A DNA stretch of 33,588 bases from a virus, in the IMG/VR virus record IMGVR_UViG_3300027782_000216, positions 1-33,588 of that record. One strand, given 5' to 3'. A program made the translations under genes and the position numbers. Below, piece after piece: positions 1 through 6,236 of the stretch (within the stretch, counting starts at the first letter, position 1; the number at the start of each line of letters is the position of its first letter). The notes beneath the pieces are model-generated. The model saw nothing but the letters and a program-made list of their open reading frames with translations. It did no database searches and was not told where the DNA came from.

Positions 1-513
1 TCTGCGCCAACTTGGGTAGCAGGCCCTACAGGTGGTTTTACTCTAGGAACACCAGTTGCTACAACATCAGGTACAAGCATTGACTTTACTGGTATTCCAT
101 CGGGAACGAAGCAAATCATTATTACATTTAAAGGGGTATCAACCAGCGGTATAGACCCCAAGTGGATTCAGATTGGAGATTCTGGCGGCATAGAAGACAC
201 AGGGTATTCTGCGACATCAGCAGGAATATCTGAGTCAGCCGAAATAATTGCAACCAGTAGCCTAGCCTCATTTAATATTAAGTCAGTGAATAGCTCAGAC
301 TTAATTAACGGCAGCGTGACTCTAACACTTGAAAACTCAAGCACTTATACATGGGTAGCATCCGGTGTTTTAGAAAATTCAACTTCTACAAGCCGTGTGT
401 TCTTTGTCGCTGGAAGAAAAAGCCTTTCTGCCGTATTAGACAGGGTTCGGCTTACTACCCAAAATGGAACTGACACGTTTGATGCTGGCGAAGTCAACAT
501 TGCATACATCTAA
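1..513 (+). CDS. Tail fibre protein, 3' part (contig opened inside gene)
   Basis: The frame is open from base 1 to the TAA at 511-513 and gives 170 residues with no start. It is the same C-terminus as the complete fibre gene at 32190-33587, with two residue differences (Ile/Thr and Ser/Thr) and four silent changes. It begins with SAPTWV, the motif that follows the repeat-rich shaft in the full copy. It is Ser/Thr/Gly-rich and probably beta-structured, as expected for a receptor-binding end. It is best read as the contig overlap of a circular map, not a second gene. The tail fibre chaperone follows nine bases later, as expected downstream of a fibre gene. Confidence 0.85.
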   Translation, partial: SAPTWVAGPTGGFTLGTPVATTSGTSIDFTGIPSGTKQIIITFKGVSTSGIDPKWIQIGDSGGIEDTGYSATSAGISESAEIIATSSLASFNIKSVNSSDLINGSVTLTLENSSTYTWVASGVLENSTSTSRVFFVAGRKSLSAVLDRVRLTTQNGTDTFDAGEVNIAYI

Positions 514-514
514 G
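1..514. repeat. Terminal direct repeat, left copy (imperfect)
   Basis: Bases 1-514 align without gaps to 33075-33588. I count six differences, at 102, 150, 152, 199, 219 and 510. Four are silent and two change the fibre protein. Assembly of a circular or circularly permuted phage population gives this kind of overlap. An exact packaging repeat would normally be identical at both ends. Confidence 0.9.
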
Positions 515-522
515 GAATAATC

Positions 523-819
523 ATGCACACTACAACAGTAAATATCACCACTGGCGAGATTGTTCAGGTTTCATACACGACTGAAGAACAAGCCGAATAC
601 GATTTAAAGAAAGCGGCATGGGATGCTGGTGCAGACACCCGCAAGGCAGCAGAAGTTAGATCAGAACGTAACGCTAAGTTAGTCTCAACTGATTGGACTC
701 AGACTGTTGATGCACCTCAAGCCACTAAAGATAAATACGCCACTTATCGCCAAACTTTGCGGGATGTACCAGCACAAAGCGGTTTTCCAAACACTGTTGT
801 TTGGCCTGATGCGCCATGA
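523..819 (+). CDS. Tail fibre assembly chaperone (Phage_tail_APC-like)
   Basis: This 98-residue protein has the C-terminal block of the tail fibre assembly chaperone family (Pfam Phage_tail_APC): RSERNAKLVSTDWTQ, then YRQTLRDVPAQSGFP and VVWP. Members help fold or attach the fibre and are normally encoded just downstream of it, as here. The first 40 residues (TTGEIVQVSY, then an Ala/Lys/Glu helix) are variable in the family. The start has an AAGGAA-type site about seven bases upstream. The stop overlaps the next start (ATGA). Confidence 0.85.
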   Translation: MHTTTVNITTGEIVQVSYTTEEQAEYDLKKAAWDAGADTRKAAEVRSERNAKLVSTDWTQTVDAPQATKDKYATYRQTLRDVPAQSGFPNTVVWPDAP

Positions 820-1013
820 TTGAAGAAGCTCAAACCAAAATAGACGTTCACGTTGCCGTTTGTAGTGAACGGTATGCGGCTATTGAGAAGTCTTTTACCG
901 ATGGCGATAAGCGCATGACAAGGATTGAATATTTGTTGTATGCGGTGATTGTGTGTGTCTTGTTTGGGCCAGGGGTTGCTGGCGAGCTTGTAAAAAAGAT
1001 TTTGGGGCTGTAG
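816..1013 (+). CDS. Small single-TM phage protein (holin/antiholin candidate)
   Basis: This 65-residue protein starts by ATGA overlap with the chaperone. Residues 1-35 are polar and helical (HVAVCSERYAAIEKSF, then DGDKRMTRIEYLL). One hydrophobic segment, about residues 39-60 (LYAVIVCVLFGPGVAGELV), is followed by KKILGL. Short proteins with a helical head and a C-terminal membrane segment are common in phage lysis blocks, but this one matches no family I can name with certainty. Its TAG stop (1011-1013) is directly followed, in the same frame, by the next open frame, so limited readthrough would make a fused product. Confidence 0.7.
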   Translation: MIEEAQTKIDVHVAVCSERYAAIEKSFTDGDKRMTRIEYLLYAVIVCVLFGPGVAGELVKKILGL

Positions 1014-1553
1014 ATTGATCCGTTCACCGCTGCCCTTGCCGCTATTGCCGCTATCAAGCAGGCCGTATCTTTTTACAAGGATTGCAAAGCGGCTTCCAAA
1101 GATGTCACCAACATCACAATGGAAATTTCGAGTTACATCGGTAAATTTTTTGATGCTCACGAACAAGTCAAAACCGCCGCCGCTGAACAAAAGAAAAACC
1201 CGCCAAAGGGTAAGTCACTAAAATCCCAAGCGCTAGACAACATTTTTCAAGAGATGGAGCTGGAGCGTCAAGCGGTAGAGTTAAGGGAATTGTTAATTTA
1301 CGGCGTTGATCCGGCGCTAGGTGCGGTGTGGTCAAGGTTTCAAGAAGAGTTTGAAAGGCTGCAAGAGGAGCAAGAAAAGGAAAGATTAGAACAAGAAGCA
1401 AAGGATAGGGTCGCATCATGGCAACGGCGAAAAATGCTAAACCGGCTTCAAGACAGGGCGTTAATAATAGGGGCGGTGATGATCGTTACCCTATACCTCC
1501 ACCTTATGCTCCTAGCAATAAACCAAATGAAGATAGCGAAGTGGGGTTCTTGA
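1014..1553 (+). CDS. Coiled-coil membrane-anchored phage protein (probable ATT start)
   Basis: The first in-frame ATG is at 1119, but the frame is open and protein-like from 1014, reading (I/M)DPFTAALAAIAAIKQAV. That is a typical N-terminus for small phage proteins that begin with Met-Asp-Pro. An ATT start at 1014, with a GGGG run about seven bases upstream, would give 179 residues. Starting at 1119 would give 144. The middle (KKNPPKGKSLKSQALDN) leads into a long Glu/Gln/Arg-rich helix, and residues about 150-172 form a membrane segment. Its 3' 136 bases overlap the next gene in another frame. It lies in the lysis block. The function is unknown. Confidence 0.65.
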   Translation: MDPFTAALAAIAAIKQAVSFYKDCKAASKDVTNITMEISSYIGKFFDAHEQVKTAAAEQKKNPPKGKSLKSQALDNIFQEMELERQAVELRELLIYGVDPALGAVWSRFQEEFERLQEEQEKERLEQEAKDRVASWQRRKMLNRLQDRALIIGAVMIVTLYLHLMLLAINQMKIAKWGS

Positions 1554-1729
1554 TTGCTTTTCTTAGCATGGTGGTAGTGTTTGGATTGTTGTTGCCTATC
1601 TTAGCAATGATGTATTTTGATATATTAGAAACTAAGCAAGAAACTAAGCGCCAGCAAGAAGTAATGCAGAGATTAATTAACAAAACAAAGGAAGAAGATG
1701 ATTCCAATAGTCGCGTCACTCCTAAGTAG
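1418..1729 (+). CDS. Small one-TM protein with C-terminal coiled coil
   Basis: This 103-residue protein has a polar Pro/Asn-rich head (residues 1-41, with PIPPPYAPSNK). A membrane segment follows at about 42-65 (FLIAFLSMVVVFGLLLPIL), then a charged helix (ETKQETKRQQEVMQRL). The layout resembles an inner-membrane protein with a periplasmic coiled coil, as in i-spanins, but no lipobox partner was found, so spanin is only a guess. The first 136 bases overlap the end of the preceding gene. A GTG near 1541, just before the membrane segment, is an alternative start that would nearly remove the overlap. The 3' end overlaps the next gene by 32 bases. Confidence 0.65.
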   Translation: MATAKNAKPASRQGVNNRGGDDRYPIPPPYAPSNKPNEDSEVGFLIAFLSMVVVFGLLLPILAMMYFDILETKQETKRQQEVMQRLINKTKEEDDSNSRVTPK

Positions 1730-2210
1730 CCTAGCCCAAAACGGCCTAACCTTGCTTTCCAGTGCTATCCAAGCCAAGGGCAAGGAAGTTGTTGAAAACA
1801 CTTTGGGCGTGAAAATCCCTGACAATCCGACCCCTGAAGATGTCAGCAAGCTACGCCAGCTTCAATTTGAACATGAAGAGCGCCTACTTGAGCTTGGTAT
1901 TGAAAAAGCAAAAATGGAATTGGCTGAATTGCAATTATTTGCCGATGCCGCCAAGAATGAGGATAACAACGTTACCGACCGGTGGAAGTCCGACATGGGG
2001 TCAGACTCTTGGCTATCCAAAAACATACGCCCCATGAGCCTTGTGGCTATCTTCTTGGGCTATTTCTTGTTTGCCATGATGTCCGCATTTGGGTTAAACG
2101 CAAATGAAAGTTATGTGCAACTTCTTGGGCAATGGGGAATGCTGATTATGGGCGCTTACTTTGGTGGCAGAACAATTGAAAAATTAGCCGATATGAAAGG
2201 CAAAAAATGA
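1698..2210 (+). CDS. 3-TM holin (GTA_holin_3TM-like)
   Basis: This 170-residue protein resembles the 'holin of 3TMs' family. It has an N-terminal hydrophobic stretch (residues 1-25), a long charged helical region (EHEERLLELGIEKAKMEL), the characteristic DRWKSDMGSDSWLSKNIRP block at about 93-112, and two membrane segments near 115-135 and 143-160. Such holins permeabilise the inner membrane to release or activate the endolysin. An AAGGAAG ribosome site sits about five bases before the ATG. The endolysin lies two genes downstream, which supports a lysis role. Confidence 0.85.
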   Translation: MIPIVASLLSSLAQNGLTLLSSAIQAKGKEVVENTLGVKIPDNPTPEDVSKLRQLQFEHEERLLELGIEKAKMELAELQLFADAAKNEDNNVTDRWKSDMGSDSWLSKNIRPMSLVAIFLGYFLFAMMSAFGLNANESYVQLLGQWGMLIMGAYFGGRTIEKLADMKGKK

Positions 2211-2437
2211 AAGCAAAGCTAACTTTTCTTGTAACCCTAATGGTCAGCTTTACCTTGTGCATTGTTGTCGTTGGCATGGTGGGCGTTCTAATGGCTGGCT
2301 TATTTGATCCCCTTGTAGATAACGCAGAAATATTCAAGCTCATATCGCCAGCATTTCAAACTATTGTGGGCGGCTTTATTGGCTTGCTTGCTGGTGTGAA
2401 ACTGTCTCATGGCGAAACAGATGGAGAAGAAAAATGA
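2207..2437 (+). CDS. Small two-TM membrane protein (lysis block)
   Basis: This 76-residue protein overlaps its neighbours by ATGA at both ends. It has two hydrophobic segments, about residues 6-31 (TFLVTLMVSFTLCIVVVG) and 45-66 (ISPAFQTIVGGFIGLLAGV), and a charged tail ending DGEEK. Its position between the 3-TM holin and the endolysin suggests a second holin or an antiholin, but the sequence itself does not prove that. Confidence 0.75.
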   Translation: MKAKLTFLVTLMVSFTLCIVVVGMVGVLMAGLFDPLVDNAEIFKLISPAFQTIVGGFIGLLAGVKLSHGETDGEEK

Positions 2438-2778
2438 GCTTAAGCACCGAACAAGCGGCTTTTCTATTGGATGCTTGTAAGCTAATCCAATACGCCACCG
2501 ATCAAGGCTTTGTAGTGACCGGCGGCGAACTAGCTCGGACTCCTGAACAACAGGCTTTGCACTTTAAGGCGGGGCGTTCTAAGACCATGAACAGCATTCA
2601 CCTTAAGCGGTGCGCTATTGACCTTAATTTTTTTAGAGATGGCAAGATTATTTGGGATAAGTTGACTCTTGCGCCTCTTGGGGCTTATTGGGAAGCTCTT
2701 CATCCAAAGAATCGTTGGGGTGGAAACTTCTCCAATCTGATAGATTGTCCTCACTTTGAACGTGTGCCAAAACCATAA
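2434..2778 (+). CDS. Endolysin, M15-family peptidase (L-Ala-D-Glu type)
   Basis: This 114-residue protein is a peptidoglycan-cleaving zinc peptidase of the VanY/M15 group. The SxHxxxxxxD signature is visible as Ser54-Ile-His56 and Asp63 (SIHLKRCAIDL), and the second His is in CPHFERV (His107). Together these give the three zinc ligands. The RTPEQQ segment (35-40) is also typical of phage M15 endolysins. There is no signal peptide, so it needs a holin, and two candidates lie directly upstream. The length is on the short side but normal for phage members. The 3' 131 bases overlap a converging gene. Confidence 0.9.
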   Translation: MSLSTEQAAFLLDACKLIQYATDQGFVVTGGELARTPEQQALHFKAGRSKTMNSIHLKRCAIDLNFFRDGKIIWDKLTLAPLGAYWEALHPKNRWGGNFSNLIDCPHFERVPKP

Positions 2779-2845
2779 CAAAAACAATTAGTGTTCCCGC
2801 GCCAATGACAGCTCCAATGAATAGGGCAAATACGGTTGCAATCAT
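2648..2845 (-). CDS. Small membrane protein, overlapping the endolysin 3' end
   Basis: This 65-residue minus-strand frame has one N-terminal membrane segment (residues 3-27, VFALFIGAVIGAGTLIVFVMVL) and a polar acidic tail (NDSLDEELPNK). A strong AAGGAG site lies about six bases upstream of its ATG. It continues the minus-strand operon at the right spacing, which is why I accept it although its 3' 131 bases overlap the endolysin gene in antisense. It may have evolved by overprinting. The function is unknown. Confidence 0.6.
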   Translation of the reverse strand: MIATVFALFIGAVIGAGTLIVFVMVLAHVQSEDNLSDWRSFHPNDSLDEELPNKPQEAQESTYPK

Positions 2846-2854
2846 AGAAACTCC

Positions 2855-3070
2855 TTAGTTATTCTCTTGCTTATGTTGAAACAAACGGTGTTCAAGCCGT
2901 TCAATTCGTCTATCGTTAAATTTGATGGCAGCATCCGAATACTCGGCGGCGGTTTCTGCTTCTAGCTTTCTTAAATGGGCTTCTTGCAGCTCGGCGTAAA
3001 TTACCTCGGAAATAGTCTTGGCTCTGAGAATATCCTTTATATATTGAATTGTTGTTTGTCTAAAACTCAT
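2855..3070 (-). CDS. Hypothetical 71-residue helical protein
   Basis: I start this protein at Met-Ser-Phe-Arg (3070). An AAGGGGA ribosome site lies directly upstream, and the ATG overlaps the TGA of the preceding gene. A longer frame to 3112 exists but has no support. The product is almost all helix, with the charged stretch LQEAHLRKLEAETAAEYSD followed by RRIERLEHRLFQHKQ, and probably forms a coiled coil. No domain is recognised. Tight coupling in the minus-strand operon suggests co-expression with the recombination genes. Confidence 0.65.
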   Translation of the reverse strand: MSFRQTTIQYIKDILRAKTISEVIYAELQEAHLRKLEAETAAEYSDAAIKFNDRRIERLEHRLFQHKQENN

Positions 3071-3225
3071 TGCACTCCCCTTAATTGCCAGCCCATTAAG
3101 AAATAAATCCACCGTGTCTGAACGCTTGTATTGGTATATCGGTCTTTAACTTTGGTAAAGTCAGAGTAACCCCGAGCCACCATCATGGCCTCAAATACTT
3201 GCTGTGCTTTAGTCATGTTTTTCAT
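3067..3225 (-). CDS. Small hypothetical protein, 52 residues
   Basis: Translating the gap between the neighbouring genes gives MKNMTKAQQVFEAM, then VARGYSDFTKVKDRY, and a Trp-rich end (RWIYFLMGWQ). The pattern of an aromatic start and a W...GWQ end occurs in many short phage early proteins. Its 3' end overlaps the next gene (TGA/ATG) and its 5' end overlaps the 3' end of the 210-residue gene, as everywhere in this operon. The start could be 3225 or the Met at 3216. Neither has a strong ribosome site. The function is unknown. Confidence 0.6.
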   Translation of the reverse strand: MKNMTKAQQVFEAMMVARGYSDFTKVKDRYTNTSVQTRWIYFLMGWQLRGVQ

Positions 3226-3841
3226 CTATTGTGTAAAACCAATCATCCCCCGCTGACCATTTGCGTGTGCCATCCACCGACCACAAATGTTGCGCGGCTT
3301 GGAAATCGGGAAACTTGGTTTGTGCAGTCACAAGGCTTTGGTCATACCACAGGCAACGGTTGTTTGGTTGGCAAGCAAATTGACCATCTTCTAATTTAAT
3401 CCAGTTAAAACTCTTATGCTCCTCGGCGGTCTCTGTAAAGCTAGTGTCTAAATCCATGCCATCGGCACAAAAGTCAACGGTAAACAGGTATGTGCCAAAG
3501 TGCCATTGTTTATCTTTACCAAGAAACTTGACCCCCAAGTTACGCAAGCCAATCTTTTCAACAATGGTAAACCGATACCCCATGCAGTCCCACAATTGCA
3601 AAATGTCTACTGGCAGGTCACTAGCGCCCTCTTTCCACACATAAGCGTGGATGGGTAGTTTGTCGTATAAAGCGCCGTAATCGGTTAGCAGCGATTCAAT
3701 CCGAAACACTTGCCCTCTGAGGGCTTTAAGGCTGACCCACACGCAAGGCACAAGCTCGCCATGCCCTTTGGTGTGGTTGTACAAGAATTCAGCCTTTACA
3801 AAGCATTTAATAGGCGGCAAAGATGAAATAAGGTAACTCAA
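3209..3841 (-). CDS. Conserved-looking hypothetical protein, TTG start
   Basis: I place the start at TTG 3841: it overlaps the upstream TGA (TTGA) and has a GGGAG site five bases away. An ATG at 3874 would overlap the winged-helix gene more and has no such site. The 210-residue product begins (M)SYLISSLPPIKCFVKAEF. It is rich in Trp/Phe/His (DCMGYRF, KQWHFGTYLFTVDFCADG, CLWYDQS). There are no membrane segments and no motif I recognise. A compact alpha/beta protein is likely. Its place beside the ERF/YqaJ genes suggests an early role, but nothing more can be said. Confidence 0.7.
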   Translation of the reverse strand: MSYLISSLPPIKCFVKAEFLYNHTKGHGELVPCVWVSLKALRGQVFRIESLLTDYGALYDKLPIHAYVWKEGASDLPVDILQLWDCMGYRFTIVEKIGLRNLGVKFLGKDKQWHFGTYLFTVDFCADGMDLDTSFTETAEEHKSFNWIKLEDGQFACQPNNRCLWYDQSLVTAQTKFPDFQAAQHLWSVDGTRKWSAGDDWFYTIDEKHD

Positions 3842-4140
3842 ATTAACTCCCGTTGTACCGGCACAAATTGCCATTCTCTTTCTGCTCTACCTGAGTTGGA
3901 TTTGGTAGTGCGCCCCGTAAGCTCCACACGCCCATCTTTCTCAAGCTCTTTCATACGCCTAGCCACCTGGTTGCCATCAAGCCCCACCAGCTCGGCTATG
4001 CCATCCTTGCCCATTGGCCCAAAGCGGCGCAGACACTCTACGATCTTTTCAAAGTGCTGCTTGGCAAGGTCAATGGATTGGTCTGCTGCGGCGTGGCTAG
4101 TAAAGGGGTCTAGCCCCCTTGCTCTAAAAAGGGATGTCAT
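3838..4140 (-). CDS. Winged-helix phage protein
   Basis: The chosen start is MTSLFRARGLDPFTSHAAAD at 4140, behind an AGGGGC site; upstream Met codons lack one. The 100-residue product has an N-terminal 'DPxTSHxAA' block. A winged-helix fold follows: FEKIVECLRRFGPMGKDG, IAELVGLDGNQVARR as the helix-turn-helix, and DGRVELTGRTTKS as the wing. Similar small phage proteins are annotated as helix-turn-helix or MarR-like. It might bind DNA as a regulator or an accessory to recombination. It overlaps the next gene by four bases and the SSB-like gene by 17. Confidence 0.7.
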   Translation of the reverse strand: MTSLFRARGLDPFTSHAAADQSIDLAKQHFEKIVECLRRFGPMGKDGIAELVGLDGNQVARRMKELEKDGRVELTGRTTKSNSGRAEREWQFVPVQRELI

Positions 4141-4354
4141 CTCTAGCCCCTGTATTTGTCTTTTCCTCCAAGTCATAGCAATTAGCCCATCCATTCCAAC
4201 CACCCTCAACTAAAGGCGTGGAATCCATCTTAATCTTTAGGTTGTCGTTGTCGTCTAAAAACACAGAGCCAATATTTTGATAGCGTTTCTTTTCTTGACC
4301 ATCTTTGGTTTTGTATGTGCCAGTAATGACAACGATGTTTTTGTATTTCTTCAT
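4124..4354 (-). CDS. Mini protein with SSB-type C-terminal tail
   Basis: This 76-residue protein looks beta-rich: KNIVVITGTYKTKDGQEKKRY, then IGSVFLDDNDNLKIKMD and a WNGWANCYDL segment. It ends ARDDIPF, which is almost the acidic-aromatic tip used by bacterial single-stranded DNA-binding protein to recruit partners (DDDIPF). It sits directly after the exonuclease and annealase genes, a normal place for a phage ssDNA-binding protein. It is much shorter than cellular SSB (about 170 residues) and lacks an obvious complete OB fold, so it could also be an SSB mimic. The stop region overlaps the winged-helix start. Confidence 0.6.
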   Translation of the reverse strand: MKKYKNIVVITGTYKTKDGQEKKRYQNIGSVFLDDNDNLKIKMDSTPLVEGGWNGWANCYDLEEKTNTGARDDIPF

Positions 4355-4956
4355 GGCAAGCTTTCTAATTGTTGGATTTTTAGGTCTACATCACCCAAGA
4401 ACTGGATGACTGAATTCTCAAGCATATTAACCATTTCGGGGTCATAGTTGATGCGCTTGATGAATAGCTGATGTTTCTCGGGCAACCGAGGATCAAATGA
4501 AACAAAATCGCACCAAGGGCGGTCGGCGCAAGCCATTTGCCACATCATTTGCGTAATGTATTTGGTTGGCACGGTTTTGGTTAACAGCGTTTCAATGTGC
4601 GTGGCGGTGTTCGGGCATTTAATCTCCACCATGCCCTCGGAAGCCAAGCCGTCCGGTGATGCACCCGACATGGTGATCCAAGGGTGGTTAACAAATCCCA
4701 CCTCGGTGACTAAAATGTCCATCCTTGCCTCATAAGCGGCTCGGGCAAATGGCTCGGTATCCGTTCCCCAAGACATTGCTGCATTGCTGTAGGACTCGGC
4801 TGGCTTACCCGTTAACCTTTCGCAAACCAATTGAGCAAGGTAATTCTCACGGCTGGCGCTTGCCCCCGTCTTAGTCTTGGCAATGATGTCGGCTACCCTA
4901 CTTGCGGTGACCTTGCCACATCTAGCGGCAAACCATTCCTCTGTACGCTGTTCCAT
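4351..4956 (-). CDS. YqaJ-family exonuclease (lambda Exo-like)
   Basis: This 201-residue protein belongs to the YqaJ viral recombinase family, which digests one strand of duplex DNA to feed an annealase. The N-terminal EQRTEEWFAARCGKVTAS block is typical. The WGTDTEPFAR helix supplies Glu68. The PD-(D/E)XK core reads GASPDGL (Asp102), then VEIKCP (Glu111, Lys113). The following Gln/Trp-rich helix (YITQMMWQMACADRPWCDFV) is also family-like. Its start shares a base with the stop of the ERF annealase gene upstream, so the two are translationally coupled. Confidence 0.9.
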   Translation of the reverse strand: MEQRTEEWFAARCGKVTASRVADIIAKTKTGASASRENYLAQLVCERLTGKPAESYSNAAMSWGTDTEPFARAAYEARMDILVTEVGFVNHPWITMSGASPDGLASEGMVEIKCPNTATHIETLLTKTVPTKYITQMMWQMACADRPWCDFVSFDPRLPEKHQLFIKRINYDPEMVNMLENSVIQFLGDVDLKIQQLESLP

Positions 4957-5543
4957 TATTTGCCCTCCAATGTGGCTTTTTTAGCATCCTTTTTGGCAAT
5001 AACTTTGGCTTGCCATGCCTGCTCGCCATTTGTTGCCTTATATGCCTGTTTATAGGCTTCTTGAAGCTCTTTAAGCGTAGTTACCTCATCCATTGCCGCC
5101 AACAGGTCGGCTATTTGGCTTTCATTGACCGTGGACTTAATCTCGGTGCGGCGACTAGCGGCTACACCGTCATCATCTTCAGGGGCAAGGCCGGTGGCGG
5201 CTAAAATTGAATACCTCCTTGCGTAGGTTAATGCCGAGCCAAAACCCATTGCATCCAGTTTGCTTGCTGGCAAATGGAGCATTCCGCATTCCATGACTTC
5301 ACCCGATTCATGGATAAATACGGTTTCTAGCAAAACACCATCTTTGCATTCATAAGTGCGTTGCATAAGACCGATGCCATTGGCGTTCAAAGCCTCTATA
5401 ACCGCCTCAATGCAATTAGCCAGGTCAGCATACTTGGATTTAAAGTGAGGGTTTACAGACGTTTTAAGCGCAGGGCCAAAGGCACGTTGAGCTTTGACAA
5501 AAGCGGCAGCAATGTTTTTCCCAATGGGTGTAAAAGTTTCCAT
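4956..5543 (-). CDS. erf: ERF-family single-strand annealing protein
   Basis: This 195-residue protein is an ERF superfamily recombinase. The signature regions are NPHFKSKYADLANCIEAV at about 32-49, ALNANGIGLMQ, and FGSALTYARRYSILAATGLAPEDDDG at about 102-127. The C-terminal third is a helical region (LKELQEAYKQAYKA) ending in Lys-rich sequence. ERF proteins form rings that anneal complementary strands, in phage P22 to circularise DNA. Pairing with the YqaJ exonuclease makes a two-component recombination system. The GATTTTTCC region upstream gives an AAGGAAAA ribosome site on this strand. Confidence 0.9.
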   Translation of the reverse strand: METFTPIGKNIAAAFVKAQRAFGPALKTSVNPHFKSKYADLANCIEAVIEALNANGIGLMQRTYECKDGVLLETVFIHESGEVMECGMLHLPASKLDAMGFGSALTYARRYSILAATGLAPEDDDGVAASRRTEIKSTVNESQIADLLAAMDEVTTLKELQEAYKQAYKATNGEQAWQAKVIAKKDAKKATLEGK

Positions 5544-5552
5544 GATTTTTCC

Positions 5553-5792
5553 TTAGTGAAATTTAGGGCCACAGGTCACATCTACGATAGTCTCTGCGGT
5601 AAAGCCGTTAATTTTGCGTTTGCCAAACACAGTAATGGCACGAAGCCCCGAGGTTTCGCATTGCTTAATAGCGTCAATGACCTCGCTACGACCCATTGAT
5701 TGGATTTGTTTATCCATGATGAGCTGTTGTTCGGTTAATTTAGGTTCGCTGGCGCAACCAACTAGCGCCAAAAGTAAAAGGGCGTATTTCAT
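5553..5792 (-). CDS. Small phage lipoprotein
   Basis: This 79-residue protein starts MKYALLLLALVGCASEP, a lipoprotein signal with a lipobox (LVGC) and an acylated Cys at residue 13. The mature part has a charged helix (LTEQQLIMDKQIQSM). A small fold with Cys45 and Cys74 follows (CETSGLRAI, DVTCGP), and the two cysteines could form a disulfide in the periplasm. The AAGGAAT site upstream fits well. It lies in the early minus-strand operon, not the lysis block, which argues against an o-spanin. An envelope function such as exclusion is possible but unproven. Confidence 0.7.
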   Translation of the reverse strand: MKYALLLLALVGCASEPKLTEQQLIMDKQIQSMGRSEVIDAIKQCETSGLRAITVFGKRKINGFTAETIVDVTCGPKFH

Positions 5793-5800
5793 GTAATTCC

Positions 5801-6073
5801 TTAAAAATTGTTATTAGCTAAACCGTTGATGACAGATGCAACACGTTTGTGGCTTGGCGGCTCATAGCCTGCATATTTTTTTACCTCTGCCTCAATCCAT
5901 TTAAAATGAAGTTTGGGTAAATCGTAGGTAATATCTAAGCCATCTTTGAAGACAAAAATGTCAAAGTAGCCGTCCATTTCGTAATCTTCAGGCTCAGACC
6001 AAGACCATTTAACGGTGACTTCATCCCAAATCACATAGGTGATAAATTCACCTTCATCACCGTCATTTAGCAT
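5801..6073 (-). CDS. Hypothetical acidic 90-residue protein
   Basis: I start it at MLNDGDEGEF (6073): a GGAGAG site lies just upstream, and the start overlaps the stop of the 40-residue membrane gene. An earlier Met at 6154 would lie inside that gene. The product is acidic and aromatic (YVIWDEVTVKWSWSEPEDYE, FDIFVFKDG). Its basic helical end contains AGYEPPSHKRVASVING. No family is recognised. It is probably a soluble early protein. Confidence 0.65.
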   Translation of the reverse strand: MLNDGDEGEFITYVIWDEVTVKWSWSEPEDYEMDGYFDIFVFKDGLDITYDLPKLHFKWIEAEVKKYAGYEPPSHKRVASVINGLANNNF

Positions 6074-6189
6074 GATGCTCTCCAAACAAATAGGTCGAGA
6101 GCAACCACCACAAGGGCGGTGACCGATACAACGTATAAGGCGACTTGCGCCCAATCGGTAGGTTTTTTGTAAGTTTCTATTTCAAACAT
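6067..6189 (-). CDS. 40-residue membrane protein, first gene of the minus-strand operon
   Basis: Direct translation gives MFEIETYKKPTDW, then one membrane segment (about residues 15-36, AQVALYVVSVTALVVVALDLF) and a short WRASC end. A perfect AGGAG site lies five bases upstream of the ATG. It is the first gene after the divergent control region, so it should be among the earliest expressed. The function is unknown; phages often put small membrane effectors in this place. Confidence 0.65.
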   Translation of the reverse strand: MFEIETYKKPTDWAQVALYVVSVTALVVVALDLFVWRASC

Positions 6190-6236
6190 ATTTACTCCTA
6201 AAAGACCCTGTGCGAAATTGCTGGGGCATGGGTGCA

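Noticed and set aside
744-1190. 148-residue minus-strand frame over the chaperone and small membrane gene
   Set aside because: It is antisense to two better-supported genes, spans their junction, has no ribosome site fitting the operon and shows no protein-like pattern.
5801-6154. 117-residue version of the acidic protein
   Set aside because: The extra N-terminus (GASRLIRCIG) is inside the better-supported 40-residue membrane gene and has no ribosome site; the 6073 start does.
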